From the NCBI RefSeq assembly GCF_000380965.1, contig NZ_KB905548.1, positions 124,001-188,000 of the forward strand: DNA of 64,000 bases, written 5' to 3'. The first letter of the stretch is position 1. The number at the start of each line of letters is the position of its first letter. Source of the DNA: Paenibacillus ginsengihumi DSM 21568 (GTDB lineage: Bacteria; Bacillota; Bacilli; Paenibacillales; NBRC-103111). The notes beneath the pieces were generated by a model. It saw only the letters and a program-made list of their open reading frames with translations. It ran no database searches and was not told the DNA's origin. The translations under genes and the position numbers were made by a program. Positions 56,165 to 64,000 of this stretch are shown here, piece after piece.

Positions 56165-57580
56165 ATGCGCAAAACGAAAATTGTATGTACGATGGGACCG
56201 GCTTGCGATTCTGTGGCAGTGCTGAAGGAAATGATTGCGGCAGGAATGAACGTGGCCAGGCTGAATATGGCCCACGGCGAGCTGGAGGACCATGCGGCCC
56301 GCATGGAACGGGTTCGCCAGGCCGCAGCGGAGACGGATAGCATCGTGGCGATCATGATGGACATTAAAGGCCCGGAAATTCGCATTGGCCAGCTGAAGGA
56401 GGCCTCCTACGAGCTGAAGCGCGGACAAAAGCTCGTGCTGACGACCGAGGATATCGTCGGCGACGCGTCCCGGATATCGGTCAATTATGCCGACATGCCG
56501 CTCGTCATGAAGCCGGGCGGGACGGTGCTGTTGGACGACGGCCTGATCGAGCTGACTGTGGAGACGGTGAAGGGGACGGAAATACACTGCGTCGTCGTCA
56601 ACGAAGGCGTCATCAAGCCGCGCAAAGGGGTCAATCTCCCCGGCGTGCGCACGACGCTCCCCGGTGTCACGGAGCGGGATGTGCGTCACATCATGTTCGG
56701 CATTGAGCACGATATCGACATGATTGCCGCATCGTTCGTCCGCAGAGCGGAGGACATTCTTGAAATTCGCCGCCTGCTCGAGGAGAACGGCGCGGGCCAC
56801 ATTCAGATCATATCCAAGATCGAGAATGAGGAAGGGGTCGAGAACCTCTCGGGAATTATAGAAGTATCCGATGGCATCATGGTCGCGCGCGGCGATCTCG
56901 GGGTTGAAATTCCGGTCGAGAACGTCCCGATGATTCAGAAAAAGATGATCGAACAATGCAATGCGGCGGGCAAGCCGGTGATTGTCGCCACGCATATGCT
57001 CGATTCGATGCAGGCCAATCCGCGGCCGACGCGGGCGGAAGTAAGCGACGTGGCGAACGCTGTGCTGCAGGGCTCGGACGCGGTCATGCTGTCGGGCGAA
57101 TCGGCGGCCGGCAAATACCCGGTCGCTTCCGTCGCCACAATGGCATCGATCGCCCAGAAAGCGGAATCTACGCTGGATTACCGCAGCCAATTCCACCGTA
57201 CCCGCTCGCTGCATTCGGCAACGATCACCGAGGTGATCAGCCAGGCGGTCGTCGGCTCTTCTCTGGAGCTTGGGGCGAAGGCGATTCTGACATCCACGGC
57301 AAGCGGCTTTACCGCCCGGATGGTATCGAAATACCGGCCCGAGGCGCCGATCATCGCCATGACCGATGACGAGCGCGTGCTGAAGCGGCTGAGCCTCGTA
57401 TGGGGCGTAATTCCCGTGCGGGGCGAGAGATCGTCGTCCACGGACGAGCTGTTCCGCTCCGCGGTGGAGAGCGGCCGGCGCACCGGGCTGATCGGTCCCG
57501 GCGATTATGTCGTCATCACCGCCGGCGTGCCGAGCGGCAAAACCGGTGCGACCAATCTGATCAAAATCGAGCAAATTTGA
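56165..57580 (+). CDS. pyk: Pyruvate kinase, short form
   Basis: Pyruvate kinase converts PEP and ADP to pyruvate and ATP. The 471-residue protein has KIVCTMGPACDS, the substrate segment MDIKGPEIR, IISKIENEEGVEN with the catalytic lysine, GIMVARGDLGVE (metal site) and ATHMLDSMQANPRPTRAEVSDVANAV. It lacks the extra C-terminal PEP-utiliser domain that the main Bacillus enzyme (about 585 residues) carries, and has rare residues (TMGPACDS, ATHML with His for Gln). It is therefore probably a second, specialised isozyme. ATG 56165 follows GGAGGGATGGGAAC; a terminator follows. Confidence 0.94.
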   Translation: MRKTKIVCTMGPACDSVAVLKEMIAAGMNVARLNMAHGELEDHAARMERVRQAAAETDSIVAIMMDIKGPEIRIGQLKEASYELKRGQKLVLTTEDIVGDASRISVNYADMPLVMKPGGTVLLDDGLIELTVETVKGTEIHCVVVNEGVIKPRKGVNLPGVRTTLPGVTERDVRHIMFGIEHDIDMIAASFVRRAEDILEIRRLLEENGAGHIQIISKIENEEGVENLSGIIEVSDGIMVARGDLGVEIPVENVPMIQKKMIEQCNAAGKPVIVATHMLDSMQANPRPTRAEVSDVANAVLQGSDAVMLSGESAAGKYPVASVATMASIAQKAESTLDYRSQFHRTRSLHSATITEVISQAVVGSSLELGAKAILTSTASGFTARMVSKYRPEAPIIAMTDDERVLKRLSLVWGVIPVRGERSSSTDELFRSAVESGRRTGLIGPGDYVVITAGVPSGKTGATNLIKIEQI

Positions 57581-57591
57581 ATGACCTTGGC

Positions 57592-57626
57592 GCGGGCAGT
57601 CCTTCGGGACTCCCGGGCTTTTTTTG
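57592..57626 (+). terminator. Terminator after pyk
   Basis: CGGGCAGTCC-TTCG-GGACTCCCG followed by TTTTTTT, 12 bp after the stop. Confidence 0.85.
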
Positions 57627-57751
57627 CGTAACCGGAATGTTAGTGGACGAGTTCATTGCTGCCGTACGACACTTCCATCTGCCGCCCCACATTGTTCACA
57701 TAAAGCGACCGCTTCATGTCGGAGCAGGCTTACGAATAATATAGACGATTA

Positions 57752-57895
57752 TGCTGCCTTGCTCGGCATCATCAGATGATGAAAATGGGCAGCGGGACCG
57801 GGCTATTTTCAAGATAGACCCCCATGCCGCTCGCGCAGCACCATCAGAAGATGAAAATGTGCCGCGCACTAAGCGCTATTTTCAAGATAGCGTCG
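57752..57895 (+). repeat. Two REP-like family B modules
   Basis: CATCATCAGATGATGAAAAT...GGGCTATTTTCAAGATAG and CAGCACCATCAGAAGATGAA...GCGCTATTTTCAAGATAG repeat at a spacing of about 75 bp. Confidence 0.7.
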
Positions 57896-58018
57896 AAGCG
57901 TCCAGGGGCGCCCCTTGGCGACAACGCCAAGACGCGGCGATTTTACTTTTCCTCCAAATAATGCGATAATTCGTGCTAAAAAGGAAGAGCGCCTGCGGAG
58001 TCAGACGTTACGGCGCAA

Positions 58019-58228
58019 AACGCCTATGCTGAGCGATTCCTTCGCCATCGGTCGCCACCTGCAGTGTTGAACATTTCGGAGATTATATCACCTGCAGTAA
58101 TTGAATTTTGTCGGCGAATACGCCCAATGTCAAGCGTGACGCCTATGCCGAGCGATTCCTTCGCCATCGGTCGTCACCTGCATTATTGAAATTTTGTCGG
58201 CGGATTATCGCCAAATGTTCAAGAGAGA
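58019..58228 (+). repeat. REP-like family A units (two and a half copies)
   Basis: First hairpins at 58019-58060 and 58140-58180 (CGCCTATGCTGAGCGATTCC, TTCGCCATCGGTCG) and second hairpins at 58090-58135 and 58185-58228 (TTGAATTTTGTCGGCG, ATCGCCAAATGTTCAAGAG). The last unit ends 16 bp before the CopC-like gene, so it forms part of its leader. Confidence 0.75.
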
Positions 58229-58244
58229 ATGGGAGGGAGAACGG

Positions 58245-59252
58245 ATGCGCAAACTGCTATCCTGGATCGGGCTGACGGGAGGGCTGGCCATAGCGATGGC
58301 CAATCCGGCGCCGGCCGAAGCGCACGCTTACGCCGAATCGTCGGTGCCTGCCCAGGACGAAGTGCTGAAGGCGCCGCCCGGTGAAATCCGCGTCAGCTTC
58401 ACGCAGGAGATCGATCCCGAGCGGAGTGCTCTTACCGTCACCGATGCCGAAGGCAATGCGGTGAAGGCAGAGATTGCGTCGGCAGTCGATGCGGCGGAGC
58501 TCGCGCTGAAGCTGCCTGCCTTGGATGACGGCGTTTATTATGTACATTGGCGGGCCAAATCGCTCGATACTCATATCACGGAGGGCAGCTACCGGTTTGC
58601 CGTCGGCGTCCCGCTGCCGGAAGACTCTGCGCCGGCTTCGGGGGCATTGGCCGGCCCGGCGCCTGCTGCCGCTCCTGATCTCGCCCCTCCGCCGGGAGCA
58701 AGCGGCGGCTCGGAAGATGACGGGAGCCCCGCCGTCTCCCCGGCGATCAATCCGGACGCGGCAGGCTTCGCCAAGCCGCCGGTGGCCGAATCTGACGGCG
58801 GCTCGGCCGGGGGCGCTTCAGGCGGGACGCCGGACAAGCGGGAGGACGACGGCGGGAAGCCGGAGGAGAGCCGGCCGGCCGGCTCGTCGCCTGGTACCGT
58901 CAACGCGTCTCAGCGTGCGACGGACAAGCCTGCCTCCCGCGCGGATACGGCCGTCCCGCAGCCGGAGACGGAGCAGCCCGCGGGCGCGAACACTTCGCCG
59001 CCTCCGGCGGTACAACCGCCGGAGGGCGAAGCTGCTCCCGGGCCGGGCGTAGGGGTGGCTGGCCTGCCGGAGCCGCCGTCCGCGCCCGGGCAAGCCGTGC
59101 CCGAGCAAGCCCCGCCCGCCGGCCCAGCCGGGGAAAGCGGCGGGAGCGTCGTGCTGCTTGTAACCGGCGCCGCCATCGCCGTCGGGGCTGCCACGGCCTT
59201 CGCCGTGAGCAGACGGCGCAAGGGCAGAAACGGGCACGAGCTGAACCAGTGA
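58245..59252 (+). CDS. CopC domain protein with long linker and C-terminal membrane anchor
   Basis: The 335-residue precursor has a signal peptide (LSWIGLTGGLAIAMANPAPAEA) whose cleavage would expose HAYAESSVPAQDEVL, the start expected for CopC copper proteins with the N-terminal histidine as ligand. The CopC domain (to about 125) includes DPERSALTVTD and DTHITEGSYRFAVG. Then follow about 170 residues rich in Pro, Gly, Ala and Glu, one membrane helix (SVVLLVTGAAIAVGAATAFAV) and a basic tail. It is likely an exported copper-binding protein held at the membrane. ATG 58245 follows GGGAGGGAG; the longer frame lies in a repeat. No copD neighbour. Confidence 0.85.
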   Translation: MRKLLSWIGLTGGLAIAMANPAPAEAHAYAESSVPAQDEVLKAPPGEIRVSFTQEIDPERSALTVTDAEGNAVKAEIASAVDAAELALKLPALDDGVYYVHWRAKSLDTHITEGSYRFAVGVPLPEDSAPASGALAGPAPAAAPDLAPPPGASGGSEDDGSPAVSPAINPDAAGFAKPPVAESDGGSAGGASGGTPDKREDDGGKPEESRPAGSSPGTVNASQRATDKPASRADTAVPQPETEQPAGANTSPPPAVQPPEGEAAPGPGVGVAGLPEPPSAPGQAVPEQAPPAGPAGESGGSVVLLVTGAAIAVGAATAFAVSRRRKGRNGHELNQ

Positions 59253-59419
59253 CTTGGATCGAATCCGGCCGTTTTGCCCCCGGCAGAGCTCCGGCCGGCG
59301 CGTCCGAACGTTCGGAACGGAGCCGCCGCCTGCAGCCGTATCCGCCGGGCGCTCGGCGACAAACGGCAAGAACGGCGGCGCTGCCGCATGCCGCTGCATA
59401 AGAACCGCTTCTGCCGTTC

Positions 59420-59665
59420 AATCCTTCGGCGAATTTTCGGGCACCGCAGGTGACGGCCGATCACGATAGGAATCGCCTGTCATAGGCGTCTATCTTGAAA
59501 ATTTGGCGATATACGCCGACAAAATTTCAACACCGCAGGTGACGACCGATGACGAAGGAGTCGCTCGTCATAGGCGTCTATCTTGAAAATAGCCCAAGAT
59601 GCGCGGCCCGTTTTCATCTTCTGATAGTGCTGCGCCAGCGGCATGGGCGTCTCTATCTTGAAAAT
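59420..59665 (-). repeat. REP-like family A and B units, inverted
   Basis: Partial A unit (59420-59490), complete A unit (59480-59587) and B module (59580-59665), all in reverse orientation relative to 34931-35180 and 46160-46398. Confidence 0.75.
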
Positions 59666-59718
59666 AGCGCCGGGGGCTCGCTGCCCCTTCCTGCGCTCCT
59701 GCCGAAGCTTCCAAATCT

Positions 59719-59904
59719 CTAACGCTCGTGACAAACGCTATTTTGCTGAATCGTACCGTTTTTAAAATGTAACGAAACGTAGTAACGCTATTTGGCCAGA
59801 AACGCTGAATCGGGTAGCTCAAAATGCCGAAGTAAGGCTGCTCACTTGCGTTACAATTTCAGATCGATCGTTTCGAGCGAAATAAGCTCTCTGGCTAGCG
59901 TTAG
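59719..59904 (+). repeat. MITE-like family M element, copy 3 (186 bp)
   Basis: Starts CTAACGCT, ends AGCGTTAG. Aligns over its full length with 47423-47607, differing in length by one base. Confidence 0.8.
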
Positions 59905-60019
59905 CCCGGCAAAACAGCACCCTGGGCTAACGAGCATGAAGAGACGCTCCACGTCAGCGTTCGAGCTCCGCATTAGCGCGGCCTCTCCCCGGGCACACCC
60001 AGGCGCATGAAGCGACAAA

Positions 60020-60207
60020 TCCTGCAAAAAATGCAACATTTTCCGGTCTCTTCGCCCTAGAGGAAGGAGAATGTTGTATTTTGTGCAACAATTTAGGGGC
60101 GATTGGCTTCAAATCCGGGAATATCGCCCAAATTGTTGCACTTTTTACAACATTGAGCCGCAAATAGGGGTTCTCCCCCCATTTTTGTTGTACAAAATAC
60201 AACATTT
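60020..60207. repeat. Palindrome-cluster repeat family C, copy 3
   Basis: TCCTGCAAAAAATGCAACAT, AGAATGTTGTATTTTGTGCA, ATCGCCCAAATTGTTGCAC and TACAAAATACAACATTTG give several mutually pairing blocks. Same orientation as 18006-18205. Confidence 0.75.
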
Positions 60208-60219
60208 GCTGGATCTCGT

Positions 60220-60375
60220 GGAAATAGCCCCCGGTACGCTGGCCCATTTTCGCCATCTGATGGTGCTGCGCCAGCCGCATGGGGGTCTATCTTGAAAGTT
60301 TGGCGAAGTCCTCCGGCGAATTTTCGGGCACCGCAGGTGACGCCGATGGCGATAGGAATCGTTCGTCATAGGCGG
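60220..60375 (-). repeat. REP-like B and A units, inverted, reaching the LacI gene end
   Basis: B module (CCATCTGATGGTGCTGCGCCAGC) followed by an inverted A unit (CTTGAAAGTTTGGCG ... GTTCGTCATAGGCG). The A unit reaches the stop region of the LacI-family gene. Confidence 0.7.
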
Positions 60376-61394
60376 CTACTCGGCGGCGCAGCCGTGGAGC
60401 GGCGGACGATAATGTCCGAAGCCAGCACAACGGTGCGCGGAGCGTCGGGAGCCGCTCGCTCCATTCGCTCGATCAGCATTTGCATGCCCTTATATCCCAT
60501 CTCATACGCCGGTTGAGCGGCGACCGTCAAGAAGGGGTTGTACTCGGGGATCGGCTCGGGATCGTCAAAGCAGGCGACGGAGATGTCCTCCGGCACGGCA
60601 AGGTCAAGCTGGCGCAGCGCGCGGATCGTATTGACCCCGATAAAATTGTTGGCGGCCAGTATGGCCGTCGGCCGGGCTTCCGGCGCCAGCGTAACCAATT
60701 GGCGGACAATATCCTCCAGATTGTCCTGCTTGAAATGCGTCTCGATCACAAGGGCGGGATCGAATCCCAGCTCTTCGCGCTGCAGCGCCTCTCGGAACGC
60801 TGCCAGTCGCTCCCGGGCGATGGAGATCGAGGAAGGTCCGTTGACTAGAGCGATCCGGCGATGACCGAGCGAGACCAAATGCCTGACAAGCCGTCCCGTC
60901 GTATCGGCATTGTCGCCGATCACCCGGTCGCAGGCGGCCCCTTCCGCGATGCGGTCCACGAAGACGAACGGCACGCCCCGTTTGGTCAGCTTGTTCAGCG
61001 CCGCAGCCGAGCCGTCCCCGGCCGGCGCGAGCAGAACGCCGTCGACGCCGGAGGAGAGAAGCAGCTCGATATACTGCGCTTCCTTGTCCGCGCTTTCGTC
61101 CGAATTGCCGAGCAGCAGCTGGTAGCCGGCTTCCAGCGCCTTATCCTCCGCCCCCCGCGTCAGGCGGGTAAAGAACGGGTTGGAAATATCGGGAATGACC
61201 AGGGAGACGAGCCGTGTCGCCTTGGAGATCAGGCTGCGCGCCTGTTTATTGGGAATATAGTCCAGCTCGCGGATAGCCGCTTCGACTTTAAGCCTCGTTT
61301 TTTCGCTGATGGAGGGGGACCGGTTAATGACACGGGATACGGTCATCGGCGAGACATTCGCCTTTTTTGCAACGTCATAGATGGTAACCATCAT
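60366..61394 (-). CDS. LacI family transcriptional regulator, GntR/IdnR-like
   Basis: The 342-residue protein has the LacI HTH and hinge (TIYDVAKKANVSPMTVSRVINRSPSISEKTRLKVEAAIRELDYIPNKQARSL) and a periplasmic-binding-protein-like sugar domain. It is divergent from an aldo/keto reductase and a zinc dehydrogenase. An operator-like 16-mer in between (61511-61526) matches the E. coli GntR/IdnR site on the minus strand, so it probably controls sugar-acid or polyol metabolism. Start is the first of two ATGs after GGAAGGAACAGTGA. Confidence 0.93.
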   Translation of the reverse strand: MMVTIYDVAKKANVSPMTVSRVINRSPSISEKTRLKVEAAIRELDYIPNKQARSLISKATRLVSLVIPDISNPFFTRLTRGAEDKALEAGYQLLLGNSDESADKEAQYIELLLSSGVDGVLLAPAGDGSAAALNKLTKRGVPFVFVDRIAEGAACDRVIGDNADTTGRLVRHLVSLGHRRIALVNGPSSISIARERLAAFREALQREELGFDPALVIETHFKQDNLEDIVRQLVTLAPEARPTAILAANNFIGVNTIRALRQLDLAVPEDISVACFDDPEPIPEYNPFLTVAAQPAYEMGYKGMQMLIERMERAAPDAPRTVVLASDIIVRRSTAAPPSSRL

Positions 61395-61774
61395 TCACTG
61401 TTCCTTCCGGGCGGACGGGCGAGAGGAGCGATCGCATGCTCTGCCGCCGCTTGCTGATTTGCGTTTCTGCCAGCCAAAGCATTGACGGAATCAGGCAGGC
61501 CTGATATCGTTATGTTATCGGTAACATGAACTTATCCATTACAACATAACAAATGGCCGATCCGGAAGCAATAGCGGAGCAACGTCCGCATTCCGCGCCA
61601 GAGCCCGGCCGGGCAGACGAACCCGGGATGATGCTATCCCGATCAACGGACCATTTGACGAAGCGACCAGCGAATGGTCAGTATCGCAGGCGACGACCGT
61701 TGGCGAAGTTTTAGCTTGTTAGCTTGCCGCCATAGTCCTCTAGTTGCATACATAGCGGAGAAAGGAAGGTTAGG
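61395..61774. other. Divergent intergenic region with LacI-type operator
   Basis: Holds the operator at 61511-61526, probable promoters for both directions (not clearly identifiable), and a partial REP-like fragment near 61678-61710. No gene. Confidence 0.5.
61511..61526. promoter_or_regulatory. GntR/IdnR-like operator
   Basis: The minus strand reads ATGTTACCGATAACAT, two 6-bp arms around a central CG. This matches, from memory, the gluconate/idonate repressor site of E. coli. It lies 117 bp before the LacI-type gene and 249 bp before the aldo/keto reductase. Confidence 0.65.
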
Positions 61775-62722
61775 ATGAAGTACAGAGTATTGGGACAGAC
61801 CGGTCTGAGCGTATCGATTCTCAGCTTCGGGGCCTCATCGCTGGGAGGGGTGTTTCGCGACGTGGACGAATCTGAAAGCGTTCGCACAGTTCGCGAAGCG
61901 GTCGAGCTCGGCATCAATCTGATCGACGTATCGCCTTATTACGGCTTGACCCGAGCGGAGAGCGTGCTCGGCAAAGCGATCCGCGAGCTGCCCCGTGACC
62001 GCATCGTGCTCAGCAGCAAGGCCGGCCGTTACGGCGCGAACGAATTCGATTTCTCGGCCGGACGGTTGACGGCCAGCGTCGATGAGAGCCTGCGCCGGCT
62101 GCAGACGGATTATCTCGACATCCTGTATCTGCACGATATCGAGTTCGCTTCGATCCGGCAGGTGATCGACGAGAGCATTCCGGCGATCCGCAAGTTGAAA
62201 CAATCGGGCAAGGTCCGTTACATCGGCGTGTCCGGTCTGCCGCTCGATGTTTTCCGGGCGGTGCTCGCCGAGACCGAAGTGGACAGCATTCTTTCATACT
62301 GCCATTATTCGCTGAACGATCATTCGCTGCTGGATCTCGTCCCGCTGCTTGCCGAACGGGGCGTCGGCCTCGTCAATGCCTCGCCGCTGTCGATGGGGCT
62401 GCTGAGCGGGAAGGAGCCGCCGGAGTGGCACCCGGCGTCTGCGCGGATTCGCGAGGTTTGCGCGCAAGCCGCCAGGCGGTGCCGGGAGCGCGGCATCGAT
62501 CTGCCCAAGCTGGCGATTCAATTTTCCGTCTCGAACGAGGCGATTCCGACAACGCTCGTCAGCACGGCGAGACCGGACAATATTCGCCGCAACGCTGCCT
62601 GGGCGATGGAGCCGATCGACGAGGAAGCGCTTGCCGAAGTGCTTGACATGCTCAAACCGATTCATAACGAGACGTGGCCGAGCGGGAGGCCGGAATATCA
62701 TCCTAAAGGAGGAAACGCTTGA
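61775..62722 (+). CDS. Aldo/keto reductase
   Basis: The 315-residue NAD(P)H-dependent oxidoreductase begins MKYRVLGQTGLSVSILSFGASSLGG and carries the full catalytic tetrad D51, Y56, K82, H120. The pattern is closest to L-galactose / aldose 1-dehydrogenase-like members (LHDIEF, SGLPLDVFRAVL). ATG 61775 follows GGAGAAAGGAAGGTTAGG. It precedes a zinc dehydrogenase by one base and shares its operon, so the two may interconvert a sugar and its keto or lactone form. Confidence 0.92.
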   Translation: MKYRVLGQTGLSVSILSFGASSLGGVFRDVDESESVRTVREAVELGINLIDVSPYYGLTRAESVLGKAIRELPRDRIVLSSKAGRYGANEFDFSAGRLTASVDESLRRLQTDYLDILYLHDIEFASIRQVIDESIPAIRKLKQSGKVRYIGVSGLPLDVFRAVLAETEVDSILSYCHYSLNDHSLLDLVPLLAERGVGLVNASPLSMGLLSGKEPPEWHPASARIREVCAQAARRCRERGIDLPKLAIQFSVSNEAIPTTLVSTARPDNIRRNAAWAMEPIDEEALAEVLDMLKPIHNETWPSGRPEYHPKGGNA

Positions 62723-62723
62723 C

Positions 62724-63746
62724 ATGAGCACGATGAAGGCGATCGTATGCGAGGAACCGAACCGTTTTGCGATGAAGGAGACTGACATTCCGGCGCCGGG
62801 GGCGGGCGAGGCTTTAATCCGCATTCGGCGGGTAGGCATTTGCGGCACCGATCTGCACGCTTACAAGGGCAATCAGCCGTTTTTCGCGTATCCCCGCATT
62901 TTAGGCCACGAGCTTGCCGCGGAGGTGGTGCGGACCGGCGAAGGGGCGGCCGGGCTGGCGCCGGGGGATGCGGTGACGGTCATGCCGTATCTCGCTTGCG
63001 GAAGCTGTATCGCCTGCCGCAGCGGCAAGTCGAACTGTTGCAGTTCCATGAGCGTGCTTGGCGTGCACCAGGACGGCGGAATGCGGGAATATATGGCCGT
63101 GCCGGCCAAGCATTTGCTGAAGGCCAGCGACCTGACGCTCGATCAGCTGGCGACGGTGGAATGCTTGGCGATTGGCGCGCACGCGGTGCGGCGGGCGGCG
63201 ATTCGCCCCGGTGAGTACGCGCTCGTCATCGGGGCCGGACCGATCGGTCTCGGCGTCATGAAATTCGCGAAGCTGGCAGGAGCGAAGGTGATCGCCATGG
63301 ATATCAACGCGGAGCGGCTTCGGTATTGCAGCGAATGGGTGCCTGCCGACTATACGGTCAATGCGCTGGACGATCCCGCAAGTCAATTGGAAGCGATTAC
63401 TGAAGGCGATTACCCGACCGTCGTCCTCGATGCGACAGGGAATGCGAAGTCGATGGAAGGGGCGCTGAGCTACGCGGCCCATGGCGGGCGGATCGTGTAT
63501 GTCGGGCTGGTCAAGTCGCATATCGCGTTCAGCGATCCCGAATTTCATAAGCGGGAGCTGACGCTGCTCGCCAGCCGCAACGCGCTGCGCGAAGATTTCG
63601 AGCAGGTGATCGAAGCGATTCGCGGCGGAAACGTCGACACGGACGCCTTCATCACGCACCGCTCGCCGTTTAGCGGAATGATCGGCCAATTTGAAACGTG
63701 GCTGCGGCCGGACACCGGCGTCATTAAAGCGATGGTCGAGCTGTAG
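62724..63746 (+). CDS. Zinc-dependent alcohol/polyol dehydrogenase
   Basis: The 340-residue medium-chain dehydrogenase has catalytic zinc ligands C40 and H62-E63 (ICGTDLH, GHE), structural zinc cysteines C92, C95, C98 and C106, and the NAD-binding VIGAGPIGLGVMKFAKLAGAKVIAMD. It resembles RspB, L-idonate 5-dehydrogenase and sorbitol dehydrogenase types. ATG 62724 follows AAAGGAGGAAACGCTTGAC located in the end of the reductase gene. The GntR/IdnR-like operator upstream fits an idonate-type substrate, but this is inference. Confidence 0.93.
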   Translation: MSTMKAIVCEEPNRFAMKETDIPAPGAGEALIRIRRVGICGTDLHAYKGNQPFFAYPRILGHELAAEVVRTGEGAAGLAPGDAVTVMPYLACGSCIACRSGKSNCCSSMSVLGVHQDGGMREYMAVPAKHLLKASDLTLDQLATVECLAIGAHAVRRAAIRPGEYALVIGAGPIGLGVMKFAKLAGAKVIAMDINAERLRYCSEWVPADYTVNALDDPASQLEAITEGDYPTVVLDATGNAKSMEGALSYAAHGGRIVYVGLVKSHIAFSDPEFHKRELTLLASRNALREDFEQVIEAIRGGNVDTDAFITHRSPFSGMIGQFETWLRPDTGVIKAMVEL

Positions 63747-63881
63747 GCGCAAGTGCCGAAGACCGCTGTCCAAGGCTCGGACCGGCCGCCTATTTCCATC
63801 AGAAGGGGACGGGCGCCTTATGCCGATCGCGGCATGCCGGCATATGGTGGTACAAAAGCGATTGGCGAAAGGATGAGCGGT

Positions 63882-64000
63882 ATGAGCGCCAGAAAGAACG
63901 GGGCGGCGAAGCCGGCGGGCCAAAGCCGTCGGACGGGTGCCAGGGCGAGGGCGGCCAAGACATCCGGCGGCGTTCCGGCACCTTATGTAAATCGTGCGCA
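63882..64000 (+). CDS. Start of an unidentified gene, cut by window end
   Basis: An ATG at 63882 with AAAGGATGA upstream opens a frame without stop to the window end. The first 40 residues are basic and low-complexity (SARKNGAAKPAGQSRRTGARARAAK), then PAPYVNRA. No family can be named from this piece. Confidence 0.4.
   Translation, partial: MSARKNGAAKPAGQSRRTGARARAAKTSGGVPAPYVNRA

Noticed and set aside
56081-57574. A 497-codon minus-strand frame opposite pyruvate kinase
   Set aside because: Antisense shadow; pyruvate kinase motifs on the plus strand are unmistakable.

Overview
The window comes from a GC-rich, endospore-forming Bacillota genome, most likely Paenibacillus or a close relative in the Paenibacillaceae. 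This rests on strong AGGAGG ribosome binding sites with frequent TTG/GTG starts, a YheC/YheD coat-type ATP-grasp protein, a YitT protein, a GreA/GreB-like factor, an SPW-repeat protein, and intergenic regions full of dispersed palindromic repeats. No rRNA, tRNA or prophage module was recognised.

Region 1 (1-16449) is a complete type I-C CRISPR-Cas locus: cas3-cas5c-cas8c-cas7c-cas4-cas1-cas2 (5283-13217), all on the + strand and tightly packed. Three large arrays read in the same direction. Array 1 (1-2141) is cut by the window edge, array 2 (2449-4990) lies just upstream of cas3, and array 3 (13413-16449) starts directly after cas2. Each array has its own version of the 32-bp repeat, differing in the hairpin loop (CACGT, CACAT, CATGT). 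Arrays 2 and 3 have homologous leaders of about 190 bp carrying a conserved inverted repeat. An IS3-family element sits inside array 3. Arrays 2 and 3 carry nearly identical 34-nt spacers with two substitutions, which suggests separate captures from related phages.

Region 2 (16450-45200) is ordinary chromosome. It holds a TetR-controlled membrane protein with palindromic operators inside its promoter, two paralogous small proteins, an FAD oxidase with a half-size MFS protein, a DUF1294 protein, a ZIP transporter, a small HTH regulator with paired operators, peptide deformylase, a DHA2-type MFS exporter, a Rieske protein, and a three-gene ABC-2 exporter operon. These are followed by a YheC/D protein, a HAD hydrolase, type III pantothenate kinase (coaX), an FAD desaturase-like oxidoreductase, a 1735-residue Ser/Thr kinase-ATPase-GAF-histidine kinase fusion, and a YitT protein.

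Region 3 (45200-64000) alternates genes with long repeat-rich intergenic stretches. The genes are a GreA/B-like protein, a heterodimeric ABC exporter, a solute-binding protein without a signal peptide facing an AraC regulator, a short pyruvate kinase, a CopC-like membrane-anchored protein, and a LacI-family regulator followed by an aldo/keto reductase and a zinc dehydrogenase. A GntR/IdnR-like operator lies between the regulator and the two oxidoreductases. The most unusual non-coding locus is 46475-46797: a near-consensus minus-strand promoter, two tandem structured modules, then a perfect Shine-Dalgarno and an 18-codon ORF, with a possible opposing transcript. Several repeat families recur between genes: a roughly 185-bp MITE-like element, a roughly 90-bp two-hairpin REP-like unit with a partner module, and a roughly 200-bp palindrome cluster.
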